Assembly (NCBI RefSeq): GCF_001949145.1
Contig: NW_019091578.1
Span: forward strand, 10,726 to 30,439
Direction of reading: 5' to 3'
DNA from: Acanthaster planci
Taxonomy: Eukaryota; Echinodermata; Asteroidea; Valvatida; Acanthasteridae
DNA: 19,714 bases
The translations under genes and the position numbers were made by a program. The notes beneath the pieces are model-generated. The model was not told the origin of the DNA. It searched no databases and worked only from the letters and a program-made list of their open reading frames with translations. Each line of letters opens with the position of its first letter. Position 1 is the stretch's first letter. This document shows, piece after piece, positions 9,701 to 17,098 of this stretch.

Positions 9701-12700
9701 ATAATAATACATGTACTTGCTAATAATACTTTACTGGAAAAACAGTAAAAAAACCCAAAAAACAGCCATATAGTGATAACCTTGAACTCACGACAGCAGA
9801 GACAAAATCACATAAGTCCATATCCGACCATGTACGGTAGCACGTGTGAGGCTACTGTGTGCGGATACCATGGTGACCAGCTGTCAAGCACACACGCTCA
9901 GCATTGGCCATTTGGCAAATCATAGTGCATTTCATCGATCGGTTTAATGTACTCACACTCATGGTCTAAACCTGAATTTTTAAAGGTGGTTCAGAACCAG
10001 ATTTTTCAAAAATGATACCTGGTTTCTTGTAGATGTACCTGAAAGCCCTTTAAACGCCACTTGAAAAAATGCTCATTTTTAACAGATCAAAACTTGCAGA
10101 AAACTGCACATTTTTTCACCGAACTTCATTGAGGAGTTTAGGCAACTCAATCCCTATCCATTCATGCAAAAATCAATGAAAATAGTGTGATCCTAGAGGG
10201 CTAGAAATCAAGTTTACTGCATTGTGTCTTTAGGGAGTCTGGTGATCACGTTTTTGTACATAAAACGATCTATGTGCACAATGCCTGCGCAGTAGCCCAT
10301 TTCGGTCTACAACACGTTTTGCTTTAGGTCTTTCCCGTCAATTCGGGAGTTTCTGAATAATTTCATGGTTATGCATGGAGTGGCGGGGAAAGCTGTACGC
10401 AGATGAACATGAACAAATCGGTTTCAGTAGCGTCCACTATGAATGTTACTCAGTTGGGCAGGGTGTAGTTGATGAAACATCAAAAAATTAGAAATTTATG
10501 GTACTCTTTCTCTAGTAGAAATCACTGTGTATCTTATGATTTGCATGAGCTTTTATGCTGGGTATTATGACTAAATTTCCAAATCAGGAAACATATATAC
10601 ACGCCAATATGCACATTATCTAAACCCCTGAGTACTTGCCAACATTGAGACCAAAAAAGTGGAAGATTCTTCAGTCGTTTGAAGGGAGAGATGCCAGGGT
10701 GCAGAGCGACCAAGCAGGGATAGGGATTTGGAGGCTTCTGGAGCAGGAAAAACATGTAACTTCTCGACTAAATTTAGCACATTTTGTGGAACACAATGCA
10801 GGGGGGGGGTTGCCAGACTCTGGCCGAGTCCTTGAGATATTCAAGTCTTCATTGTTTGAGTCCAAATCCAAGTCTCATCCGTCCGAGTCCAAGTCCTTGA
10901 ATATAGGGACTCGAGTCCAGACTCTAGTCCTCCATAACTGCTGTACAGCATTAAATTACCACAAATTTATAGTTGGAGTTTAGAATTCTGAATGCTACAA
11001 AGGGACTGCACTCTTAATCATGTCTGACAATGAAAGAATTCCTGCACATCGCATTGAGACAGAATTCTGTAGTTTATTCCTCATGCACATAGTCACATGG
11101 CAGACTAACTGTGGCTTAGGATACATGACTTGCCAAGAAAGACCTTACCTTCTGAAGGATCATAAGACCAGCCTGTGCAGTATTCTGTTATGCCATCAAT
11201 GAGTGTAGACTGTAGGGTGTAACAAGGCATTTTACAAGAGCTTTGACAAAGTCACTCTTGAATTATTCCCAAAAATAACACCGATAAGTTGTAGTCATCA
11301 TGACAACCAGTGCTGAGTGAGCATTGCCAAATTTACCATCAAATGTTAGAAAAACGGGCTTTTACTTGAAGAAAAGTCTATTTACCTATTAAGGATCAAT
11401 TTTTACAGTAACTTTAAAAAAAGTTAAAATACTTTTGGTTACAAAATATTATTTTCAGCAGTTGTTATTTGACCTTTCCTTTTGGTTACACACAGAATAA
11501 AAAACAGGGAAACGAAGCCACAGAGTTAGAAGGACCAATGACTGCTTATGACGTCGGAATGTTGACAGTTGGTGAGGAGTTTAATAGTTATTTTCAGCAC
11601 TGCAACCAAGTCAATGTTTCTGCAAGAACAAGACAAGATAAAGAGTCATTTTTTTTCACAAGTGAAGCTTGAAGTCCTTTTTTCAGGCCTTTGTGATGTC
11701 TCAAGGTGTACCTTGCATTGGGGAGATGTTAATTTTAATAATGGGATTTTGCCGGCCCGCCGACCCCAGCAAGCTTGGTGGTTGAGTGGTGTAGACATCT
11801 GCACTAGTAAGCTGGAGGTCGTGGGTTCAAGTCTCACCTGAGTAAGCTTATGAATTTTTTCGCAAGCTCTCGGACAAACACTGAGTATACAGTGTTTATA
11901 AGTATATCTTTTTGATGTCATAATTGACATGGTACAGCCACACCTTTCCCCCAAATTCTTGACATTTGTTATTAATAATGAGTCCCATGATATTTTACCA
12001 AACAGGTCTGACAGGTTCACCTATGTTTTTTCTGTCATAATAGACTCATATTTCTAATGGTTTTTGCTGCCATTGTCGCTGTTACTGCCATTGACAGTTG
12101 GTTTCTCTATGTTTGCTTGTGTAGATATTCCATGTTTTCACTCATGGACAGAATCCAAGTCAGTGGATTTCTATCCTGTTTGTCTGCCTTTCAGGTATTT
12201 TAATGTTAACCTTGGCTCTCTTCATGTCTGCTCGGATGGGTATCTATCAAGAAACACTCTATCAGGAATATGGCAAGCATCCAAGGGAGGCATTGTTCTA
12301 TTCTGTAAGTTGACATCCTGGATTGAAAAAGACCATATATGCCAGAGTTAGAGTCCCAGAACATACGTAATAAAAAACTGCTGCAAACTGCTTGCCGACG
12401 TGACAGTGACCTAAAATACAAATCAGAATATATGGAAGACCTGATGTTTTGATCCCAGCAGAATCTTTCTCAAAGGTAATGACAAAGATTTTGCTAGGAT
12501 TGAAACGTCCGCTAGGACCAATCGGTAATGCCAAATTGGTGATAAAAACCTCATGTCATTTTTTTGGCGCTATAATTGTAGCAAAATAGACAAGCTCCTT
12601 CCCACATCAGAGGGTTTAATTAACGAAGTGGACTTGGGGGGCACTATCCAAAATGATCATCTTGAGCATGAAGCCCAGTTCTTTTCTGCATTATGGAATG

Positions 12701-14445
12701 TTGTCATTCTTTCCATGCATACATACATTATTATGCCATTACCTCTTGTCTCCATGTAATGTAATTCTGGTTCCAATCTGACACAGTTACTAAAAAAAGA
12801 AACAAGTATGAACCACCCTGAGAAGGTGATTTGCTATATGACTTCATTTGATTGTTTTCTTGTGACAGCATGCACTGCCCCTTATAGGTTTTGCAGTGCT
12901 AGGAAAGGACATCTACAATTATGCAGTGATATTTTCAAACTCAGGTATGACAATCTCAGTTACACTATCTAAGCTTTCATCAGTTTGCACTAAAAACATC
13001 CCTTCTAAAGCAATATTATTTCCATCATTTCAGATAATAGCACAATAAAAAACTTTGTACATTAATTCTAGTTTAATTACAAATGTTGTTTATAAGCCAA
13101 CAAAAACCATGTTTTATAACCCATGCTGTTTTACGTACTGAAACTTACATGGCAATGTTGAATTCATTTGGCGGTTGAAGTAAAGGAAATTTATATTTAA
13201 GTTTTGTTCCTTAAATAAGTGAGAAACTTTGGATGAGACAACAAAACTAAAGTACCGGTACAATCAAGAAACTGGTTATTTATTGGAAAATACAGTAAGT
13301 GCATTTCTAGCTTGAGTTGAAAGCAAACTTGAAATGTTAAATTACATTTCAGAAATATGTTCATGGCAGTGCTATTTACTAACAATGAATTTCTGTTTTG
13401 TATACAGAACCGCTTGGAGTACCTGTCATAGGTGTAATGGCACCAAAGATGTGGCTGTATTTGACAGGAAACATAATAACACAATATCCTTTTCATAATT
13501 CATTACCCTTTCCTCTGTAAATTTTTTTTTGGGGGGGGAGGGGTTTGCAATGCCTACATATACCGCTGTTGTACTAAAGTACTTTTGGATGAGCACAATT
13601 ACAAAAAGAAACTATTTTTGGAAAATTAACCCAGAAGGGTTCAACAATTTTATAAAATTGTATATTGTTGTGCAAAAATTCTGTGTGGATCAAAACATTA
13701 AGCTCTCTCAAATTTATTGAAAAAATACCACAATTTTAACAGTTCATTATGAGCACTGAACCTAACTACAGAGGGCTATTTTAGTAAATTGGATCAGTTA
13801 ATAGTCGAAAGGCAATGTACTGGCTTGAACAATCAAGTAAAACATATGAGCAGTGCACAGTTGCCTCTGATGGTATTTTAACAGTAAAGTATCCATAATA
13901 ATCCATGCAACAAAAGATGCATGCAAAATAATGTTGACCAGTGCTCTGAAATATTGATTACTGCAAGCAGTGCACCTGTACCGTCAGGCTTCAACCTTTA
14001 ACCATCTTTGTCTGTGGTTTATTCTGGTGCTTGTAAAAGAATTGTTGGTGATTTTTTTTTATTCTGTCTAGTTCAGTTTGGAATGATCAAACACTAAATT
14101 CTTTGAATAGCCAGTTAAGTACATACACTCAACACGGTGCCAATTACCCAAAACATTCAACCATGTTTACTGTCTAGTTCCCTAACTCCATCTCTTACAT
14201 ATGTGTGCATTCGTGGTGTCTTCATACTGACAACAGAGTGTCCATCCCTTATCGTCACTCTTGTTGTCACTCTACGCAAGTTCTTCAGTCTGGTCTTCTC
14301 CATCTTGTACTTCAAGAACCCCTTCACTTTCTACCACTGGATGGGCACAGGGTGTGTATTTGCTGGCACTCTGCTGTTCACCAGTGTCTTCCACATGGCT
14401 TGGGATGTACTATTCCCTCCGAGCAAGGCCAAGAAAGTAGAATGA
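3652..14445 (+). CDS. SLC35B4: SLC35B4-like UDP-xylose/UDP-GlcNAc transporter, 10 coding exons, complete
   Basis: Spliced gene encoding a 336-residue nucleotide-sugar transporter (human SLC35B4: 331). The family is an ER/Golgi antiporter importing UDP-xylose and UDP-GlcNAc for glycosylation. Joined exons 3652-3728, 4906-5019, 5920-6022, 6975-7024, 7494-7575, 11496-11571, 12195-12304, 12869-12944, 13408-13483 and 14199-14445 give exactly 337 codons. Family blocks in order: VGCCSNVVFLEL (12-23), ITFAQFLFIAVEG (35-47), SVVNNYSL (about 76-83), PLHMIFRSGSLVANM (92-106), SARMGIYQETLY (179-190), NIITQYVCIRGVFILTTEC (251-269), TLRKFFSLVFSILYFKNPFT (279-298). Ten hydrophobic segments fit the family fold. 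The start has A at -3, an in-frame TGA at 3631-3633 and no in-frame ATG between. The C-terminus KKVE is a KKXX signal. Eight introns are GT-AG and intron 9 is AT-AC. Codons 143-158 (soluble loop) are the least conserved. Identity is from recalled family motifs; no search was run. Confidence 0.96.
4025..4425. mobile_element. Interleaved inverted repeats / foldback element in intron 1
   Basis: Two inverted-repeat pairs are interleaved as A-B-A'-B'. Pair A: 4042-4059 (ACGGACACAAAAATCGAC) is the perfect reverse complement of 4209-4226, with weaker matching out to about 4025 and 4245. Pair B: 4085-4194 against the reverse complement of 4316-4425, arms of about 110 bp with small gaps, including near-identical GAACGCAACGCACACGT cores. 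Each B arm carries its own hairpin CAACACTT/AAGTGTTG (4114-4134 and 4374-4400). B alone is a 341-bp foldback, probably a non-autonomous DNA transposon. No transposase is visible. Confidence 0.72.
4085..4425. repeat. 341-bp foldback core with 110-bp arms
   Basis: The arms start AAGGCACCTTT on the left and end as the reverse complement of AAGGCGCCTTT on the right. The spacer (4195-4315) is of similar length to an arm and contains copy A'. Target-site duplications are not obvious. Confidence 0.7.
4906..5019 (+). CDS. SLC35B4: SLC35B4 exon 2
   Basis: Acceptor TTTAG at 4901-4905; donor GTGAGT at 5020. Encodes the end of codon 26 (Ser) through residue 63, plus two bases of K64. It carries the HPG.GNI.TFAQFLFIAVEG signature of SLC35B4, covering transmembrane segment 2. 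Confidence 0.95.
5020..5919 (+). other. SLC35B4 intron 2
   Basis: 900-bp GT-AG intron, phase 2, AT-rich. It has T-rich stretches around 5288-5340 and one strong hairpin at 5195-5255. No exon-like or RNA-gene signal was recognised in the rest. Confidence 0.88.
5195..5255. repeat. Perfect 16-bp stem hairpin in intron 2
   Basis: GCTGAACCCAACAGAG (5195-5210) is exactly reverse-complemented at 5240-5255, around a 29-nt loop. The loop repeats CCCAACAG. It could be a tiny foldback or MITE remnant, or a structured intronic RNA. The stem is too short for a standard animal pre-miRNA. Confidence 0.75.
5920..6022 (+). CDS. SLC35B4: SLC35B4 exon 3
   Basis: Acceptor TTCTTCAG at 5912-5919; donor GTAAGT at 6023. 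Encodes residues 64-98: transmembrane segment 3 and the start of segment 4, including SVVNNYSL and LPLHMIFRS. Ends in phase 0. Confidence 0.95.
6294..6481. mobile_element. MITE-like element, about 188 bp, in intron 3
   Basis: The left end GGGTCTGGTTGTTTCACA matches the reverse complement of the right end (CGGACTGTTTGTTTCACA), and weaker matching continues about 25 bp inward through GGATCT. The TTTCACA core is the best conserved. The interior is dominated by a GATC-rich tandem repeat. Flanks read TAA and TAG, so a 3-bp target duplication is possible but imperfect. Confidence 0.62.
6392..6455. repeat. Three-copy GGATCACTGATCAAGATT tandem repeat
   Basis: Three units of about 19-23 bp start at 6392, 6414 and 6437 (consensus GGATCACTGATCAAGATT), separated by short T-rich spacers. 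Each unit contains two GATC sites or a near match. Confidence 0.85.
6975..7024 (+). CDS. SLC35B4: SLC35B4 exon 4 (50 bp)
   Basis: Very short exon of residues 99-114 plus two bases of K115, encoding GSLVANMVLGVILLKK. Acceptor CCTTTTCAG ends at 6974; donor GTATGT starts at 7025. Confidence 0.93.
7025..7493 (+). other. SLC35B4 intron 4
   Basis: 469-bp GT-AG intron, phase 2, AT-rich, with no repeat or RNA gene recognised. Confidence 0.87.
7494..7575 (+). CDS. SLC35B4: SLC35B4 exon 5
   Basis: Acceptor GTCTTCCAG ends at 7493; donor GTATGT at 7576. Encodes residues 115-142: transmembrane segment 5 with VGICTCTIMSAK, matching human VGIFICTFMSAK. Phase 0 at its 3' end. Confidence 0.93.
7614..8037. 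mobile_element. 424-bp MITE with perfect 20-bp terminal inverted repeats
   Basis: AAGGTACAGTCCATCATTTG at 7614-7633 is exactly reverse-complemented at 8018-8037. The interior is AT-rich with no ORF, so this is a non-autonomous DNA element. I could not see a clear target-site duplication, so the superfamily is not assigned. Confidence 0.8.
8495..8574. repeat. AGTCC-rich degenerate tandem tract, left
   Basis: Runs of AAGTCC, GAGTCC and CGAGTC motifs on about a 6-bp period, interrupted by short spacers. The same motif and strand recur at 10815-10932. Confidence 0.8.
8593..9613. mobile_element. 1021-bp element with 23-bp terminal inverted repeats
   Basis: GTGAAGGCCGAGACCTAGCT followed by AGA (8593-8615) is reverse-complemented at 9591-9613 with one mismatch. 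It encloses the TTAA element at 8943-9502. No coding region was recognised. Confidence 0.7.
8943..9502. mobile_element. 560-bp TTAA-bounded MITE, nested
   Basis: It starts TTAAAGGAACCAGGAAA and ends as the reverse complement of TTAAAGGATCCAGGAAA, with TTAA at both extremities (8943-8946, 9499-9502). TTAA target duplication is characteristic of piggyBac-type insertion, but TTAA is also palindromic and could be part of the repeat. A 62-residue ORF inside has no recognisable function. Confidence 0.6.
10815..10932. repeat. AGTCC-rich degenerate tandem tract, right
   Basis: Repeated GAGTCC, AAGTCC and AAATCC units in the same orientation as the left tract 2.2 kb upstream. A G9 run precedes it at 10801-10809, and the palindrome TGCTGTACAGCA (10939-10950) follows. 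Confidence 0.8.
11496..11571 (+). CDS. SLC35B4: SLC35B4 exon 6 (variable loop)
   Basis: Acceptor ACACACAG ends at 11495; donor GTGAGG at 11572. Encodes residues 143-167: a hydrophilic, acidic loop (NKKQGNEATELEGP) and the start of transmembrane segment 6. This is the least conserved exon. It is supported by perfect frame continuity with exons 5 and 7, correct loop length, and the hydrophobic run that joins exon 7. Confidence 0.83.
11572..12194 (+). other. SLC35B4 intron 6
   Basis: 623-bp phase-1 intron. It contains the tRNA-derived SINE head and the hairpin following it. The rest is AT-rich without other signals. Confidence 0.86.
11772..11900 (+). mobile_element. tRNA-derived SINE, head and 5' body
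   Basis: A perfect pol III A box TGGTTGAGTGG (11779-11789) and a B box GGTTCAAGTCT (11824-11834, near consensus GGTTCGANTCC) lie 34 bp apart. The T arm folds: GTGGG pairs with CTCAC across TTCAAGT. The acceptor ends do not pair and the anticodon arm is decayed, so this is a SINE and not a working tRNA gene. Downstream, AAACACTG/CAGTGTTT (11876-11897) forms a perfect 8-bp hairpin with a 6-nt loop. The 3' end of the element is undefined. Confidence 0.72.
12195..12304 (+). CDS. SLC35B4: SLC35B4 exon 7
   Basis: Acceptor CTGCCTTTCAG ends at 12194; donor GTAAGT at 12305. Encodes the end of G168 to S204, including the family signature SARMGIYQETLY and YGKHPREALFY. Human has SARMGIFQETLY and FGKHSKEALFY. 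Confidence 0.96.
12305..12868 (+). other. SLC35B4 intron 7
   Basis: 564-bp phase-0 GT-AG intron with no recognised repeat or gene. Its acceptor has a weak pyrimidine tract (TTTTCTTGTGACAG). Confidence 0.85.
12869..12944 (+). CDS. SLC35B4: SLC35B4 exon 8
   Basis: Acceptor TTGTGACAG ends at 12868; donor GTATGA at 12945 is weaker than the others. Encodes residues 205-229 beginning HALPLIGFAVLGKDIYNYAV; human begins HALPLPGFVFLASDIYDHAV. Confidence 0.93.
12945..13407 (+). other. SLC35B4 intron 8
   Basis: 463-bp AT-rich phase-1 intron with GTATGA donor and ATACAG acceptor. Nothing else was recognised. Confidence 0.85.
13408..13483 (+). CDS. SLC35B4: SLC35B4 exon 9, followed by an AT-AC intron
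   Basis: Acceptor GTATACAG ends at 13407. Encodes the end of E230 to T254 plus two bases of Q255: PVIGVMAPKMWLYL then GNIIT. No GT donor fits the conserved protein join. The exon stops directly before ATATCCTTTT, a U12-type 5' splice site. Confidence 0.93.
13484..14198 (+). other. U12-type AT-AC intron (SLC35B4 intron 9, 715 bp)
   Basis: The intron begins ATATCCTTTT (13484-13493), identical to the minor-spliceosome AT-AC 5' consensus. It ends TCTTAC. The branch-like motif TTCCCTAAC at 14178-14186 differs at one base from consensus TTCCTTAAC, with the branch adenosine about 13 nt from the 3' end, inside the usual U12 window. Removing exactly this segment restores NIITQYVCIRGVF. It also contains a T10G8 tract near 13519-13536 and otherwise AT-rich sequence. 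Confidence 0.93.
14199..14445 (+). CDS. SLC35B4: SLC35B4 exon 10 (terminal coding exon)
   Basis: Begins right after TCTTAC, the AC end of a U12-type intron, completes Q255 and encodes residues 256-336 with stop TGA at 14443-14445. It holds transmembrane segments 9 and 10 and the conserved YVCIRGVFILTTEC and TLRKFFSLVFSILYF blocks. The tail SKAKKVE is basic and ends in a KKXX motif. Confidence 0.96.
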
Positions 14446-14794
14446 AGAATCTTGGATAATTCAGAGACTCTTTGTGCAGTTTCAAAATGCATGCTTTGAT
14501 TATTGACATGTCTATTGACATATTTAACATAAGGTTTCATGTTTTGATTTCATGCTCCCGGTGTTTCTGTAACCTACAGTGAGTTTACAACTTGTTTATT
14601 TATGCGTCCATTCTTCATGCTCCAGTGTATGTACACAGGAGCTTAGTACTATCTTACCAATGTGTCTTAATGGATTGAGACTTAAGTGTCTTGGAGTGGT
14701 CGTAATTATGTTTGTGTTTCTTGGTTATACACTTTAAAAACAGTGCAATTATGCTTCTTTCCATCTTGTGAGGCAGTTGTCCATGGAACTTGAT

Positions 14795-14800
14795 AATAAA
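14795..14800 (+). promoter_or_regulatory. Polyadenylation signal AATAAA (proximal)
   Basis: First canonical hexamer after the SLC35B4 stop, in tgatAATAAAattac. It would give a 3' UTR of about 370 nt. Confidence 0.55.
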
Positions 14801-15332
14801 ATTACTCTTATGCATTAGTATGCATGTATACACATAGGAGTTATGACCGTTTGACAAATGGTGATGTGGCATGAGTTTAAGATTTCTAATAGTTTGGAAT
14901 GGTTCTTTGAAAGGGGTAGTTCATAAGGGAAGTGTTCAGGGACAGATGTTAAAAAAATTTTTTGGACAGACAAGTGAGGATAATGAAACCTGGACAGATG
15001 AGACAAACAGGAGATAGAAGTAGTATTTGAAATCACTGCTTATGTAGACATTCAATTATTTGCCTATGCAAGTACTCATCTGTATTTAATTTAGATAACT
15101 AGATCGGGTTTGGGATTCATGCTAGTAATTATTTGAAATTCTGCATTCGAAAGAATGTATCTAATGATGTTACTGAAACAGCTTTTGCTTGGTTGTAGTT
15201 TGCATGCACAGTTGACCTCAGGTTAGTCAAAGAGGTGGTGCTTTAGGACGTAACATAAGGCAGGTGGATTGTTACTTCGGGATAATCATTTTAATAGTTT
15301 TTATTTTCTGATGTTTACTGGTTTCAGTATTA

Positions 15333-15338
15333 AATAAA
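15333..15338 (+). promoter_or_regulatory. Polyadenylation signal AATAAA (distal candidate)
   Basis: Second canonical hexamer (attaAATAAAagag), about 540 bp beyond the first. Either could be used. Confidence 0.4.
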
Positions 15339-15690
15339 AGAGTAACCTAGAATTTTTTGGAGTTGAACAAAGCTACACTTAGTGCCTGTGATTTTATCAA
15401 GTGACATTTAGGCTTGATCCATGGTTTTATATAATCAGCCTAAAGAAATTAAGGATGGTGCAGTAACCTGTTAATTAATCATCAACAATCATGGTGAACC
15501 AACAGGTGACCACCAACAATTAATTGTCATGATGTGTGAACATTGCTTTTCCTTGGTTTACCAGAAAGTGTGCTCAATTGTACAGAACAAGGTACTGCAA
15601 GCCTGGCTGCCTGGTGCTGAAACAAGACAAAGTTGTGTGAATCCTTTATGTTTGGACATTTCTTGAGTCATGCTTTTGTTTACCTCAGGT
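15339..15690. other. Intergenic after SLC35B4, no gene recognised
   Basis: AT-rich sequence between the distal poly(A) candidate and the TTAA element, with no signal beyond a small CAATTAATTG palindrome. Confidence 0.6.
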
Positions 15691-16256
15691 TTAACCACTT
15701 GCTGCCGGGTGTTTTTAAAAATGCAGTGCACATATACAGGAGATTTTCAAGATTTTCAGTTTTCGAAATTCTTTAAAAATTTATCAATTCCTTTAATGGA
15801 CGTTCACACCCACACGAATGACTGTTTGGTGGCTACTTTAAGCTGACAGACAACCTTCATTGACTCCTGAGTATTTCAGCCAGGCCTGCTGCCCTGTAAA
15901 GAGAGCCCAGAATTGTGAGGTGTTGAGTAATTCCCTTTGCCCCCAGTGAATGTGAGTGGCGTCTTTTCAAACGCAGCTGGATTAGCTTGCAGTGGTGCTG
16001 TGTCACTCATCAATGGGGCCCTGGAGCACTTTTGTCCACGATGCTAATCCGCAGGTGCGCTATGCCTAAAACAGTGGTATACTGTTTAAACACAGTGATG
16101 GATTACCTTCCAAAATGCAAGTCGAAAAATGATGGCAATTCCCAGCAGCAGGTCTTCTGTTACATGGACCAGCTTTTTTGTCCCATTTCGGACACCCCGG
16201 CTCTGCGTATAAACCCATGGTACTCAAAACGGGGTTCCCTGGCAGCAAGTGATTAA
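15691..16256. mobile_element. 566-bp piggyBac-like non-autonomous element
   Basis: Bounded by TTAA at 15691-15694 and 16253-16256. The left terminus TTAACCACTTGCTGCCGGG matches the reverse complement of the right (TTAATCACTTGCTGCCAGGG). The TTAA target duplication with a short C-rich terminal repeat is typical of piggyBac. The interior has no transposase; the 89-codon ORF near its right end is not a known protein. Confidence 0.75.
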
Positions 16257-17098
16257 TGAATACTAAAACACATAAGACAGACCAATTGATTCAGGGCTCG
16301 TAGCAAGCAGTTTGTAACACTGTTGAGGTTGAGTGTGTTCTGGTCTACAACTTGCATTATATATTGAGTGGTGTGCAATCCCATCTCTATGCATGATAAT
16401 TAGGACTATTGAATATGGTTCACATACCATAGACATTGCTATCAGAGTGTTTCATAAACATGGAGTAAAACGGTAGAACAGAATTTTGAGAAATTAGTTA
16501 ATTCTGTTATTCCCTTATCAATGGTATTTATTTCATATGAGATGTCATTTTTTAAAGTGTAGCAGTTGCTATGTAGTTAGTATGTGAATAGAGGGATATT
16601 TACTCACCTGAACCAAGGCAGAATTGTCTTCTGTGACTTCTTGTCTTGGACTAGGGATTAGGGAATGTCAGTAATTTTTTAAAAGAAATTTTACCTGTGA
16701 TAATTATCTTTCGAGATTTAACAGAACAAATAGAGCGTACATAAACCATGTTTGCAGCCAGAAAAAAGTCTCTATAGACTCTTGAATTGGATCTAAATAA
16801 TCTGATCTTTGCCCTGGTGTTACCAGAAATCTTTCAAATAGGTCTTGTGCAAAATTCAAACTTTGCACAAAATATCAAATTTCATTGCCATTTGTGGCCT
16901 TTTGGTCTGAAAAATATACCCAAATTGCAAGATCTGCCTGATTTATTTTCACGTGTACGAAAAGAGATACATACCAGGATAGATAAGTGATGTTACAAGT
17001 TTTAAAAGCATGTAAAAGTTAAGTTTTGTAGTAGTTATTATTATTTTTTGTTTATTGTTGCTTACTTGAGAAAGAAAAGAAATTAAGAGACACTTTGT
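16257..17098. other. Intergenic, no gene recognised
   Basis: AT-rich sequence without repeats, RNA genes or ORFs I can support. Confidence 0.55.

Larger units (their letters stand above)
8473..10955. mobile_element. 2.5-kb nested transposon complex with AGTCC-rich ends
   Basis: The outer ends 8473-8490 and 10937-10955 are inverted copies (TTTATGCTGTATAGCAGT against the reverse complement of ACTGCTGTACAGCATTAAA). Just inside each end lies an AGTCC-rich tract in the same orientation. A 1021-bp inverted-repeat element (8593-9613) sits inside, and within that a TTAA-bounded element (8943-9502). No transposase ORF is visible. Each outer end core (TGCTGTAYAGCA) is itself palindromic, so the inverted relationship is less certain than it looks. 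Confidence 0.5.
7576..11495 (+). other. SLC35B4 intron 5 (3920 bp, transposon-rich)
   Basis: By far the longest intron of the gene. It is expanded by a 424-bp MITE (7614-8037) and a nested element complex (8473-10955). 8038-8472 and 10956-11495 show nothing I can name. Confidence 0.86.
14446..15338 (+). other. Probable SLC35B4 3' UTR
   Basis: AT-rich sequence following the stop codon with no ORF of note. The first AATAAA is 350 bp after the stop and the second about 890 bp after, giving plausible short and long 3' UTR forms. Confidence 0.6.

Noticed and set aside
8495-10932. CRISPR-like array in the AGTCC tracts
   Set aside because: Units are about 6 bp, degenerate and without unique spacers, in an animal intron.
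11772-11844. Functional tRNA gene
   Set aside because: A and B boxes and the T arm are present, but the acceptor stem does not pair and the anticodon arm is decayed.
11646-12020. 124-residue minus-strand ORF
   Set aside because: It crosses the SINE head in reverse; the LEPTTSSLLVQMSTPLNHQA stretch is the usual spurious translation of a tRNA-derived B-to-A box region.
15987-16256. 89-residue plus-strand ORF as a piggyBac transposase fragment
   Set aside because: No catalytic aspartate context or family motif seen; it overlaps the right terminus of the non-autonomous element.
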